Counted from the first letter of the stretch, positions 28,128-37,688 are shown. The stretch is DNA of 50,709 nt from Rhizobiaceae bacterium (GCA_019635715.1 JAHBYY010000028.1:1-50709); one strand, 5' to 3'. Numbers and translations are program-made. Notes: a model not told the origin generated them from the letters alone.

Positions 28128-28176
28128 TAATGCATGTCGCCCGAAACCGGTTCCCACTTTCGGGCGACATGCATTA
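28128..28176. repeat. Palindromic intergenic repeat with 19-bp perfect arms
   Basis: The arms TAATGCATGTCGCCCGAAA and its exact complement surround an 11-base loop (CCGGTTCCCAC). Hairpins with ATGCATGTCG arms recur between genes in many Hyphomicrobiales genomes, so this is likely one member of a dispersed family. It may also act as a bidirectional terminator between the sugar operon and the toxin gene. The rest of 28012-28419 is non-coding; an AT-rich tract near 28230-28300 probably holds the toxin promoter. Confidence 0.65.
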
Positions 28177-28419
28177 AGGCCCAGTCCGCATGCAATGAAG
28201 CCCGGTGGCCGAAGGCGCATCGATCCGATCGATGTGGACTTTTTATAGAACATCCGCAGATGGTTTGGGAAATATCTTGAGGTAATGGTGTAAGTGTGCC
28301 GCGCCGCGTCGGTCTGATCTGCAGACGAAAGCAAGAACAGCCGAGGATGCAGCCGGCGGCTCGGCAAGAAATGCGTTCTCAGTATCGAAGGAATATGCGA
28401 GGGTCGCCATTCGCCAGGG

Positions 28420-31400
28420 ATGGGGACGGCGATGACCTCCATGAAATCCGCCTGCGGAAATAGACAATCGATCGTCGAGCCGTTCAGGCGCTTGTCCTGG
28501 AAGATCGGCCGGCGCCTATTGTTGAACATACTGGTATTGCGTTGGCCGGCTTTGCTGTTGTTCGCCGGCACTGCTCATGCCGACTTTCTGCCGCTGAAGC
28601 CATCCGAGCCGGTCGGGGCGCTGGCCGGCGAATTTGAAGTGGATGGGAACGGCAACGCCGTTCTCAAGATTCCGATCGAAGTGCCGCCCGGGACTGGCGG
28701 CTTTGCTCCGGACCTCACCGTTTCCTACAACAGCCAGCAGCAGAACGGCATAGTCGGCGTCGGCTGGACGGTCACGGGATTGCCGCAGATCGCCAGGTGC
28801 CCGCAGACCGCCGCGCAGGACGGCCCGCTCTTCGTTCCGGGCATCACCTACAACACCACCGACCGCTTCTGCATGTATGGCGAGCGCCTCATCGCGACGC
28901 GCGGCGCCTACGGCCAGCCCGGCACCGAGTACCATACCGAGCAGGAGAGCTGGACGAGGGTCACCTCGCTCGCCGCCGACGGCCGGCAGTGCGGGTCGGG
29001 TCCCTGCGCATTCCTGGCGATCACCAAGTCGGGGACCCGCATCGAGTTCGGCATGACCGCGGATTCTCGCATCGAGGTCGCCAACCCGCAGGACGGCACG
29101 GTTTCGGTGTGGGCGATGAACCGCATCACCGACCGCAACGGCAACTACCTGACCGCCTCCTACAGCGAGGACACCAAGAAGGGCCAGTTCCGGCCCGACG
29201 CGATCGCCTATACCGGCAACGCGTCGACGGGTTCCGGCGGGCCGCTCGCGCCGCTCCGCCATATCCGTTTCGACTACGGCACCAGCCGTGGCGATGCCAC
29301 GGTTACCTTCGTGGACGGAGCGCGGTTCGAACTGTCCAACCTGCTGACCGGGATCCGTACCATGGTGCAGTCGGCGCCGCAGGCGAAGGAGGAGTTGGTC
29401 AAGCAGTACCGGTTCGCCTACCGGCAGAGCCCGGTTACCCGCCGTAGCCTGCTGTCGTCGATATCCGAATGCGACGGCAACACGCCTCAGGTGTGCCTCC
29501 CGCCCACCCGGTTTGGCTGGCAGGCGGGTGTCAACGGCTTTGCCAACGCACCGGGCACCAAGAGCACGGACAACGCCGTGCTGGGCAAGCGCACCCACAG
29601 CGTCGACGGCGACGGCAGCATGATCTGGTTCGAGGACATGGACGCCAACGGCCTGCCGGATCTCGTGTACCGGTCGTCCGGAACGTTCTACGTCATGCTC
29701 AAGCGCGGTTCCGTCTACGCGGGCGAGGTCGCGTGGGGCAAGCCGCCGAAGCCGGCCGGCAATGGCGGCACGCTGCAATGGTTCAGCGACGTCAATTCCG
29801 ATGGGCTTCCCGACCTGCTCTATCAGGGCGACGGCAAGGACAAGGACCGGTATTTCGCGCTGCTCAATACGGGAACGGCGTTCAAGCCGGCCCAGGCCTG
29901 GGGCGGCAGACGCGGCCACGACGTCGGGAACGAGGGGGCGCTGCAGTGGGTCGAGGACATGAACGGCGACCAGTTGCCGGACCTCGTCTACCAGACCGCC
30001 GCTGGCGGCAGCGCCGATCTCTATGTGATGCTGAACCGTCTGGCGCCGTCGTCGGGTGGGCAGAGCGGCTTCCAGGCCGACAGCTTGTGGGCCAGGCGCA
30101 CGCAGGCGGTCGCCGAGGGCGGCGCGAGCCAATGGTTCGTCGACGTGACCGGCGATGGTCTGACCGACTATCTCTACCATGCCGAGGGCGGCCAGAAACT
30201 CATCGCGATCGTCAATCGCGCCGAACGCATCAATGACGGCCGCGCCGTCGGCAAGGAGACCGCGTGGGGAACTCTGGGCGGCAGTCCCTATGCCGCCACC
30301 CATGCGCTCTGGGCGATCGACGTCAACCGCGACGGCATCACCGACCTGATCTACAGGGACAAGGACGCGCCCGACACCTATCACGTCCAGATCAATACCG
30401 GTCTCGTTTTCCAGGAATCCACCGGCTTCGCCAAGCGCAGCAAGGCGCTCGCTTCGGACGCGACACAGTGGTTCGGCGACATGAACGGCGACGGTCTCGT
30501 CGACTATTTCTACGAGGAGAGCAAGTCCAGGACATACTGGGCGATGCTGAGCAACGGAAAGACGCTGCCCGGCACGACCAAATGGGGCGCACGCACCAAA
30601 GAGGTGAAGGGCCCCGATCCCTCCTTGCTCGACATCAACGACGATTCGCTTCCCGACCTGGTCTACGGCAGCGCCAAGGGCGACTACCTCGCGATGCAGT
30701 CGGTGCCGGTCTTCCCCGACCTGATGACGTCGATCGCGGATGGCGGTGGCGCCGTGACGAGCATCGACTACGGCGGGACGAGCGAGCGCGCGGTCTATGT
30801 GCGCGGCAGCGGTGCGACCTATCCGCAGGTCGACATCGTGCCATCGAATCCGGTCGTGGCCTCGCATACGCTGACGAACGACCCGGCGATCAACAGCGGC
30901 GTCAACTACCGCTACCGCTACCAGTATTCCTATGCCGCCGCCCGGATCCAGGTCGACGGCCGCGGCTGGCTGGGCTTTCAACGCAGCACGCTGATCGACT
31001 CCCAGTCGATGATGCCCACCGACACCTACTATCATCAGGATTTCCCGTTTACCGGCGCCATCGACAGGATCGTCATGCGCGCCCAGAACGGCGGCACGCT
31101 GCAGGAGAATCGCGACACGCTCGAATGCCTGAGCGGCGGCCCGAACCCGTCGGGATGCGGGGTCGGATCGGGCGCCGGCTATTTTGCCGGGGTCTACCAG
31201 AGCTTCAAGACCCGCGACCGCCGCACCATTCACGGCGCCGACTACCAGCCGGCCTACACGCTCGGCAACGACTATCTCTACGACGATTACCAGAACCTCA
31301 TCGCCAGGCGGGAACTGGCCGACGTCGCCGATCCCGCCGACGACGTTCTGCTCTGCCAGGCCTACGCCAACGACGCCGCCGGCTGGGTCATCGGCTACCT

Positions 31401-34400
31401 CGTCGCCGAGAAGACGGTGGCGCCCAATGGCGGCGATTCGCGCCAACTCTGCGCGGCCAGCCATATGCCGATGCCCGACCTCGCCGCCGCGACTCCGCCG
31501 GCGCCGGGGACGTGGAGTTGGAACCCGGCCACCGACCTGCGGGCCAGCTTCATCCTCTACGACGGGCGTGGAAACATCGCTTCGACCGGCCGGTACCTTG
31601 CGGAGGAAAGCCGGTGGCTGGTGGTCCGCGCAGTCTGGAGCGACTACGGCAACGTCGTATCGAGCACCGACGAAGTGGGCGCGCAGTCGCTCTTCTTCTT
31701 CGACGAGACCTATCAGACCTTCGCGGTTCAGCAGCAGTCGCCGGAGATTCTGGTAAGCCAGAACGGCGCGGCGATCAGCTACAGATTGCCGTCCTTCAGC
31801 GTGTACGATCCGCGCTTCGGCGTCGTCACCAAGTCGACCGATGCCAACGGCATCACCCTCGAGGCCACCTTCGACGGTTTCGGACGCCAGGTCGAGGGAT
31901 TCGGGCCGTCGCCGACGGACCCCCGCCAGAGGCGGCTGCTGGGACTCTCCCGCAGCGTCGCCCGGAACGGCGCCCTCTATATCGAGACGAAGTCGCTGCG
32001 CGACTGGGACGTGGCTGACCCCGGCCAGTGGCCGTGGCAGCGCGTCTATGCGGACGGCATGGGCCGCAAATACGCCACCAAGATTTCGGGGCCGAGCGAT
32101 CAGGTCGATCTCGAAAACGAAGAGCAGTTCGATGCGCGCGGGCGGCCGACGGCGAAATCGCTGCCGGCCTACACCGGTCAGACCAAGAATTACGTCGTCA
32201 CGGCCTATGACGACTACAACCAGCCGATCAGCATCACCTATCCGGGCGGTGGCATCCAGAACTTTGCCTACGACATCGCCGGACGGACGATGACGGAATA
32301 CAAGACCGACACCGACTCCGCCGGCCCGCGCGAACAGACAACGGTCTATTCCTACGATGCGCGCGGCAACACCGTGAAGATCGATCAGGCGAACGGAGGC
32401 CGCAAGCTCCAGGCCTACGACCTCCTCGGCCAACTCATGGAAAAGCGCGACGCGAGCAATTCGCGCACCGTCTACGCCTATGATTCGCTCGGCCGCATGA
32501 TCCGCACGGAGGACGACTCCACCGGGACCATGCTGTACCGCTATGACGACGCCGACAGGCTGCTGTCGCGCACCGACGCCAATCTGAACCAGACCAGCTA
32601 CAATTATGACGCGCTCGGACGCATCGTGCGGCGCTGGACCGGAACCACCTCGTCGACGAGCGTTTCGGAGATCTATGCCTATGACGGCTACGACATCAAC
32701 GGCTTCCAGACGCCCTTTGCCAATGCAAAGGGCAACCTGACGCAGATCTACGTTGTCGCCACCGGCACGCGCTATGATCTCTCCAACGACGCCTACGGCA
32801 ACCTGACCAATAGCACGGTCTGGTTCAACAACCGCATGTATCAGACGACGAGCGTCTATGACGCCGCCGGCGCGCTCACCGAACTCACCTTCCCGAACCA
32901 GATCTCGATACGCAACGAGTACGACAGGCAGGGCTATACGCATAAGGTTCGCATGAAGCGGCCGACGGATGCCGCGCCCGCCGACATCGCCACCTTCGAT
33001 CGCTATACGGCGAGCGGCGACTATGTCGATGCGGTCTACGGCAATGGCAATCGCGCGACCTACGGCTACGAGATCCTGGGACGGATATCGACCGCCCGGA
33101 TGAGCAACGCGCGCGGAGACATCCTGCTGTCCAACAGCTTCGACTGGGACACGTTCAACAAGCTCCACAGCATCACGGACGGATTGAATCCGCAGAACAG
33201 CCAGCGATTCACCTACAATGTCATGGGCTGGCTGCAGGCGGCGTCGGGCAGCTACGGCTCGGCGTCCTACGACTACAACCTGTCCGGGGATCTGAAATCC
33301 ATCGGCGGCTGGACCCTCGATGCCGATCCGTCGAAACCGCACCGGCTTGTCGGCCGCAATCGGCCGGGCGTTCCGCAGAGGCTCGCCATCGGCTACGACG
33401 CCGCGGGAAATTCGACGTCGAAGCAGATCGTCGCGCCTGACGGCAGCGTCGCGACGCGCGGTTTTTCCTATGACAGCCTGGGCCAGTTGACGGCGGTGAG
33501 CCTCATCGACGCGTCCGGTCAGGTGAAGCCCGGCGAAAGCTACACCTACGACCCGTTCGGCAATCGCTTGAGCAAGACCGACAGCCGCGGCACGGCCGAT
33601 CCGTCCGACGATGTCGCGTCGTTCTACATTTCGGGCGGGTTCGAGATCACGGTCTATCCCGACCCGCAGACCGGACAACGGATGGCGGTGACCACCGTCA
33701 GCATAGCCGGCCCGCGGGGCGTGCTTGCGACCGTCACCTCGGAGCCGGAGGTCTTTCAGGCCGCCGTCGACCCGGGTTCCGCGCCGGGCGGAGGCGGCCG
33801 TCGCTTCGCCGACGCCGGCACGGCGGGCATCGCCGCCGCGCAACTCGGCGCCGTCGGCACGCCGCTCGGCTGGCTGTGGCTGTCGGTGTTGCCGGTGCTG
33901 CTTGCGCTGTGCGGAGCGCGGCGGCCGCGCTGGCGCGGAATGGCGGCGCGGTTCGTCCATGTCGTCGTGGCGTTCTGCTACGTCACCGTCTATGTGCTCG
34001 GCCAGACGCTGCCCGCCTCGGCTGAGCTGACGCCGGCGCCCAACGGCCCCGGCGTGCCGACCCCGGGCCTGCTCTACCTGCACCAGGACCATGTCCTCAG
34101 CACCAATCTGGTGACCGACGAGGCCGGGCAGGTCACGGCACGCATCAACTATGCGCCATTCGGCGCCATCGACCCCGGTGCGAGCGGCGGCTTCGACAAT
34201 TTCCGCCCGAAATTCAGCGGCAAGGAATGGGACGGCGGCAGCGCCCTCTATTATTTCGGATCGCGCTACTATGATCCCGAACTCGGGCGCTTCAACACGC
34301 CCGATCCCGCCGGCCAGTTCGACAGCCCCTATGTCTACGCCGACGACAATCCGGAAGTCTTCATCGACCCGGACGGCGAGTTCGCCATGGCGCTGGGCAT

Positions 34401-35667
34401 CCTCACCGGCATGGTGGTCGCCGCCGTCATCGGCGCCTATGCGTCGACCGTGCTGGCGACGGGCGAATGGAACCCGGCCAAGTGGAACTGGAAGACGGGC
34501 GAAGTCTGGGAGGCGATCGGCATCGGTGCGCTGCTCGGCGCCGGTTTCGTCCTGTCCTTTGCCGTTCCGCAGGCGGGCGTCGCTCTCGACCTTGTCTTCC
34601 TAGCCTATGATTCCTACAAGTTCGCCCGGAATCCGACGCTCGAAAATGCCGCCTTCGTCGGCATGGACGTGGTTTCTCTCGGCCTCGCCTCGGCGGCAAG
34701 CCGTGCCGCGCGCGCCGGCCGGGCCGCCGGGGGCGCGGCCGAGGAACTGGCCGAAGCCGGGACGCATATCCATTCCGGCTGCAGCTTCCCGGCGGGCACG
34801 CTGATCGCGACCCCCGCCGGGCCCGAGCCGATCGAGACCGTGGCGCCCGGCGACACCGTCTACGGCTTCGACGAATCCCGCGGGGCATCCGGCGCCTACA
34901 AGGTCCTGAACACGTTCGGGCGGGTCGCCGCGGCGCTGACCGTCGTCACCCTGCTGGGCGGCGAGACGATCGCGGCGACGCCCGAGCACCCGTTCCTTGT
35001 CGAGGGCCGCGGCTGGGTCGAGGCTGGGGAGCTGGAGCCCGGCGTGAGGCTTGCGACGCGCGCTTCGACGCCGGCGGTGGTCGAAACGGTGCAGCAGCAG
35101 GCCGGCTCCCAGCACGTCTACAATTTCGAGGTGGAGGTCGCCCACAACTACTATGTCGGTACCACCGGCCTGCTGGTCCACAACGCGCCGCATTGCGAAT
35201 ACAGGTCGGCAAAGCTGGTCGCGACCAAGGGCAGCAAGACGACCGAAAAGATGCGGAAATATGTGAACAGTAAGTCGACCAAGGTTCCCTACAAGATTGA
35301 AATCGAACTGACCTATATCAGCGACGACAAGACGCAGAAGGTCCGATCGATGACCGTCGACAATCCGAAAAGCGGCGAATGGGACGCGGGCCATCTGCGA
35401 GGCTTCCAGAATGGTGGAAGTGGGAAGATAAAGATAAACATCGTTCCTCAGAACAAATATGTGAACAGATGGAAGGTGAAAGGAAGCAAGTATGTTCTTA
35501 GTGGATACAAGAAGGTCGACTACATAAGCTCAAAAAACAAGAAACCATACCGATCCTGGAGGGATTTCGAGGATAAGATTAATCGAAAGATTGCGAAATA
35601 CGGGGATACATCGTCGCAATTTTACAATGGATCGGTTTCGCAGAAGGTGACTTTGTTCTATCACTAG
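28420..35667 (+). CDS. SpvB/Rhs-family polymorphic toxin with Hint domain and C-terminal nuclease
   Basis: Exported protein of up to 2415 aa. A signal peptide ends near residue 54 (THA-DF). An SpvB/TcaC-like domain follows (about 60-260). About seven VCBS/FG-GAP calcium-binding repeats such as DMNGDQLPDLVYQ cover about 400-760. YD/Rhs repeats run from about 1290 to 1800, then a hydrophobic stretch, then the Rhs core end (FSGKEWDGGSALYYFGSRYY, RFNTPDPAGQ). A Hint domain spans C2121 to N2255 (start CSFPAGTLIATP, ATPEHPF, end LLVHN) and should cleave off the last 160 residues. That tip has D2322-A-G-H2325 and NIVPQNKY (from 2340), matching DNA/RNA non-specific endonucleases. The tip is clearly AT-richer than the rest. 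ATG at 28432 or 28441 are alternative starts. No immunity gene follows. Confidence 0.88.
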   Translation: MGTAMTSMKSACGNRQSIVEPFRRLSWKIGRRLLLNILVLRWPALLLFAGTAHADFLPLKPSEPVGALAGEFEVDGNGNAVLKIPIEVPPGTGGFAPDLTVSYNSQQQNGIVGVGWTVTGLPQIARCPQTAAQDGPLFVPGITYNTTDRFCMYGERLIATRGAYGQPGTEYHTEQESWTRVTSLAADGRQCGSGPCAFLAITKSGTRIEFGMTADSRIEVANPQDGTVSVWAMNRITDRNGNYLTASYSEDTKKGQFRPDAIAYTGNASTGSGGPLAPLRHIRFDYGTSRGDATVTFVDGARFELSNLLTGIRTMVQSAPQAKEELVKQYRFAYRQSPVTRRSLLSSISECDGNTPQVCLPPTRFGWQAGVNGFANAPGTKSTDNAVLGKRTHSVDGDGSMIWFEDMDANGLPDLVYRSSGTFYVMLKRGSVYAGEVAWGKPPKPAGNGGTLQWFSDVNSDGLPDLLYQGDGKDKDRYFALLNTGTAFKPAQAWGGRRGHDVGNEGALQWVEDMNGDQLPDLVYQTAAGGSADLYVMLNRLAPSSGGQSGFQADSLWARRTQAVAEGGASQWFVDVTGDGLTDYLYHAEGGQKLIAIVNRAERINDGRAVGKETAWGTLGGSPYAATHALWAIDVNRDGITDLIYRDKDAPDTYHVQINTGLVFQESTGFAKRSKALASDATQWFGDMNGDGLVDYFYEESKSRTYWAMLSNGKTLPGTTKWGARTKEVKGPDPSLLDINDDSLPDLVYGSAKGDYLAMQSVPVFPDLMTSIADGGGAVTSIDYGGTSERAVYVRGSGATYPQVDIVPSNPVVASHTLTNDPAINSGVNYRYRYQYSYAAARIQVDGRGWLGFQRSTLIDSQSMMPTDTYYHQDFPFTGAIDRIVMRAQNGGTLQENRDTLECLSGGPNPSGCGVGSGAGYFAGVYQSFKTRDRRTIHGADYQPAYTLGNDYLYDDYQNLIARRELADVADPADDVLLCQAYANDAAGWVIGYLVAEKTVAPNGGDSRQLCAASHMPMPDLAAATPPAPGTWSWNPATDLRASFILYDGRGNIASTGRYLAEESRWLVVRAVWSDYGNVVSSTDEVGAQSLFFFDETYQTFAVQQQSPEILVSQNGAAISYRLPSFSVYDPRFGVVTKSTDANGITLEATFDGFGRQVEGFGPSPTDPRQRRLLGLSRSVARNGALYIETKSLRDWDVADPGQWPWQRVYADGMGRKYATKISGPSDQVDLENEEQFDARGRPTAKSLPAYTGQTKNYVVTAYDDYNQPISITYPGGGIQNFAYDIAGRTMTEYKTDTDSAGPREQTTVYSYDARGNTVKIDQANGGRKLQAYDLLGQLMEKRDASNSRTVYAYDSLGRMIRTEDDSTGTMLYRYDDADRLLSRTDANLNQTSYNYDALGRIVRRWTGTTSSTSVSEIYAYDGYDINGFQTPFANAKGNLTQIYVVATGTRYDLSNDAYGNLTNSTVWFNNRMYQTTSVYDAAGALTELTFPNQISIRNEYDRQGYTHKVRMKRPTDAAPADIATFDRYTASGDYVDAVYGNGNRATYGYEILGRISTARMSNARGDILLSNSFDWDTFNKLHSITDGLNPQNSQRFTYNVMGWLQAASGSYGSASYDYNLSGDLKSIGGWTLDADPSKPHRLVGRNRPGVPQRLAIGYDAAGNSTSKQIVAPDGSVATRGFSYDSLGQLTAVSLIDASGQVKPGESYTYDPFGNRLSKTDSRGTADPSDDVASFYISGGFEITVYPDPQTGQRMAVTTVSIAGPRGVLATVTSEPEVFQAAVDPGSAPGGGGRRFADAGTAGIAAAQLGAVGTPLGWLWLSVLPVLLALCGARRPRWRGMAARFVHVVVAFCYVTVYVLGQTLPASAELTPAPNGPGVPTPGLLYLHQDHVLSTNLVTDEAGQVTARINYAPFGAIDPGASGGFDNFRPKFSGKEWDGGSALYYFGSRYYDPELGRFNTPDPAGQFDSPYVYADDNPEVFIDPDGEFAMALGILTGMVVAAVIGAYASTVLATGEWNPAKWNWKTGEVWEAIGIGALLGAGFVLSFAVPQAGVALDLVFLAYDSYKFARNPTLENAAFVGMDVVSLGLASAASRAARAGRAAGGAAEELAEAGTHIHSGCSFPAGTLIATPAGPEPIETVAPGDTVYGFDESRGASGAYKVLNTFGRVAAALTVVTLLGGETIAATPEHPFLVEGRGWVEAGELEPGVRLATRASTPAVVETVQQQAGSQHVYNFEVEVAHNYYVGTTGLLVHNAPHCEYRSAKLVATKGSKTTEKMRKYVNSKSTKVPYKIEIELTYISDDKTQKVRSMTVDNPKSGEWDAGHLRGFQNGGSGKIKINIVPQNKYVNRWKVKGSKYVLSGYKKVDYISSKNKKPYRSWRDFEDKINRKIAKYGDTSSQFYNGSVSQKVTLFYH

Positions 35668-35696
35668 AGCATCGTGCGCCGCTCGCGAGACGTGTC

Positions 35697-35818
35697 GAAC
35701 CCGGAGGGTTCAAGGGGTCCGAAGGATCCCCGTTGGCCGGTCGGGCCGCCCGATCGGAGGCGTGAGCGAAGCGAACCGCCGTGAAATCTGGAAGATGGTG
35801 CGCCTCTCCGGAGAGGCG
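35697..35818. other. Candidate oriT: inverted repeats upstream of mobC
   Basis: GAACCC-GGA-GGGTTC (35697-35711) and a perfect 18-bp palindrome, CGCCTCTCCGGAGAGGCG (35801-35818), lie between the toxin gene and mobC. Transfer origins usually sit just upstream of mobC-relaxase operons and carry such repeats beside the nick site. No nick site can be named from sequence alone. The second palindrome overlaps a small reading frame. Confidence 0.4.
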
Positions 35819-35905
35819 TCGAACCAGATATTCGCAGAACTGGCCGATTGGGAGCAAGTTCTAAAAGATACGTCGCTGGCGAAACCAACGCCGCCCTCAC
35901 CGTGA
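35762..35905 (+). CDS. Possible 47-aa protein upstream of mobC
   Basis: An open frame with GTG start encodes MSEANRREIWKMVRLSGEAS... and ends in a proline-rich tail; its stop overlaps the ribosome site of mobC, as in a coupled operon. A ribosome site for the GTG is too close (CGGAGG with one base between), so an internal ATG at 35795 (36 aa) may be the start. Not recognised. It overlaps the candidate oriT palindrome, so it may not be translated at all. Confidence 0.3.
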   Translation: MSEANRREIWKMVRLSGEASNQIFAELADWEQVLKDTSLAKPTPPSP

Positions 35906-35917
35906 GGAGGCGTCGCA

Positions 35918-36331
35918 ATGACATATTCCGACGACACCCACGCGGCCGGCCCATCGCGAGACCGGCCTGAAGCCAAGCCATTTTCCATACGCCTGACGGA
36001 CAAAGAGAAGCAGCGGCTGCTGGCTCGCGCCGGTCGCCTGCCGTTGGGAACCTACATTCGGGATCTCATTCTCAGGGGTGAAGCCCAGACGACGCGGCGC
36101 CGGTGGACGACACCCTTGAAGGGTCAGACGGCGCTGGCCGGAGTACTGGCAGCACTCGGCCAATCGCGTATCGCGAACAATCTCAATCAGCTCGCGAAGG
36201 CCGCGAACATGGGTGCTCTGCCGGTGACCGAGGAAACCGAGGCGGAGATTTCTGAGGCCTGCATCGCTGTCAGCGCCATGCGCCGGGATTTGATTGTCGC
36301 GCTCGGATTGAACGAGAGCGGGCGTGCGTGA
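35918..36331 (+). CDS. mobC: MobC-like plasmid mobilisation protein
   Basis: Relaxosome accessory protein of 137 aa that helps the relaxase open oriT. FSIRLTDKEKQRLLARAG looks like a ribbon-helix-helix DNA-binding start, and GQSRIANNLNQLAKAANMG is the conserved MobC/NikA-type C-terminal helix. GAGGAGG sits six bases before ATG at 35918. Its stop overlaps the relaxase start (GTGA), showing tight coupling. Confidence 0.85.
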   Translation: MTYSDDTHAAGPSRDRPEAKPFSIRLTDKEKQRLLARAGRLPLGTYIRDLILRGEAQTTRRRWTTPLKGQTALAGVLAALGQSRIANNLNQLAKAANMGALPVTEETEAEISEACIAVSAMRRDLIVALGLNESGRA

Positions 36332-37620
36332 TTCTGAAAGGAAGCAAACGCGGCGGCGCTGCCGATCTCTCGCGCCATCTTCTTAAGGCTGAAAACGAGC
36401 ACGTTGAGGTGCATGAGATACGGGGCTTCGTCGCCGACAATGTGCCGGATGCGTTCAAGGAAGCCCAGGCGATAAGCCTCGGCACGAAATGCCGCAAGTT
36501 TCTGTTCTCACTCGCGCTTAGTCCGCCGGAAACCGAAAGCGTCCCCGTCCGCATGTTCGAAGAGGCGATCGGCGCGATCGAAGAGAAACTCGGTCTGCAA
36601 GGACAGCCGCGCGTGGTCATCTTTCATGAAAAGGAGGGACGCCGTCATGCGCATTGCGTCTGGTCGCGCATCGATGCCCAGACCATGACGGCAATCGACC
36701 AGCCGCATTTCAAGCTGAAGCTTGGTGATATCTCGCGACAGCTCTATCTGGAACACGGCTGGAAGATGCCAGAAGGCCTCATAGATCCGGCCTTGCGCAA
36801 TCCGCTCAATTTTGACCGCTATGAGTGGTTTCAGGCAAAGCGCACAGGAAACGATCCGCGCGCCATCAAGGCTGCTTTCCACCAGTGTTGGGCAGCGTCC
36901 GATTCCGGCAAAGCGTTCCGGCAAGCGCTGCAATCGCGCGGCTACTACCTCGCGCGCGGCGACCGTCGCGCCGTTGTCGCTGTCGACATGCACGGAGAGG
37001 TCTATGCAGTAGCGCGCTGGGTGGGCGTTAAATCGAAAGACATCGTCGATCGCGTTGCCGACATCGACAGCCTTCCTTCCGTTTCTGAGGTGAAGGCCGA
37101 AATCTCGCGCCTTGTGCGTGAAAAGCTCGCCGGCTTTCTCGGCTCTATCACCGACGAGTTCGCCAAGGCGGCAGGGGAGCTGGAAGCGCGGCGGATTGCG
37201 ATGGTCGGTCGACACCGCACAGCAAGGTCAGACCTTCAATCGGCACAGGAGATCCGCTGGGCCGCTGAGGCTCGAATCCGGGCGGGGCGTTTTCGTAAGG
37301 GCCTTCCAGGACTTTGGGATCGCGTCATCGGAAAGCATGCGAAGCTGCGCCAGGAAAACGAAACTGAAGTCAAAGCCGCCGAGCTTCGCGACGCTGGGCA
37401 GAAGCAGGAGTTGATTGGCAGGCAGCTCAGAGAACGCCAGCTCCTCCAGCGGGAAATCAAATTCGCCCGACGCGCTCATCTGCATACGATCACGAGATTG
37501 CACAAGGACATCATGGCATTTCGGCGGGTGGATGATTCGATTGGCGTCGAAGTTGCCGATTTTGCAACGTCTTCAGAGGTGCGGCGCGGCCGGAATAGGC
37601 GCCATGTTTCGGGACCGTGA
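36328..37620 (+). CDS. Relaxase (MobA/VirD2-type, three-histidine)
   Basis: DNA-nicking transesterase of 430 aa that starts conjugal mobilisation. The metal site H100-x6-H107-x-H109 (HEKEGRRHAHCVW) is intact. The N-terminal GSKRGGAADLSRHLL is typical of alphaproteobacterial relaxases with a catalytic tyrosine or equivalent that cannot be placed with confidence here. The start is GTG at 36328, overlapping the mobC stop. The C-terminal 150 residues are basic and helical. No coupling protein or type IV secretion genes are in the window, so the element is at most mobilisable on this evidence. Confidence 0.88.
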   Translation: MILKGSKRGGAADLSRHLLKAENEHVEVHEIRGFVADNVPDAFKEAQAISLGTKCRKFLFSLALSPPETESVPVRMFEEAIGAIEEKLGLQGQPRVVIFHEKEGRRHAHCVWSRIDAQTMTAIDQPHFKLKLGDISRQLYLEHGWKMPEGLIDPALRNPLNFDRYEWFQAKRTGNDPRAIKAAFHQCWAASDSGKAFRQALQSRGYYLARGDRRAVVAVDMHGEVYAVARWVGVKSKDIVDRVADIDSLPSVSEVKAEISRLVREKLAGFLGSITDEFAKAAGELEARRIAMVGRHRTARSDLQSAQEIRWAAEARIRAGRFRKGLPGLWDRVIGKHAKLRQENETEVKAAELRDAGQKQELIGRQLRERQLLQREIKFARRAHLHTITRLHKDIMAFRRVDDSIGVEVADFATSSEVRRGRNRRHVSGP

Positions 37621-37658
37621 AGATTTGTCAGGCGGAAGGCGTTATGGTCGGCTTTGAA

Positions 37659-37688
37659 ACCTCGATATGACGCGCGTCATATCGAGGT
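37659..37688. terminator. 30-bp perfect palindrome between relaxase and helicase genes
   Basis: The 15-nt arm ACCTCGATATGACGC is followed directly by its exact complement. It lies between two convergent genes, 38 bp after the relaxase stop and 78 bp before the helicase stop. A bidirectional terminator is the simplest reading, but there is no T tract, and a perfect arm with no loop is also typical of protein-binding or recombination sites. Confidence 0.45.

Noticed and set aside
28516-34092. Minus-strand open frame of about 1860 codons opposite the Rhs toxin gene
   Set aside because: The plus-strand frame carries signal peptide, SpvB, VCBS, Rhs and Hint motifs; the opposite frame has none.
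35762-35905. Immunity protein for the nuclease toxin
   Set aside because: Only 36-47 residues, overlaps an oriT-like palindrome, and is coupled to mobC rather than to the toxin gene.
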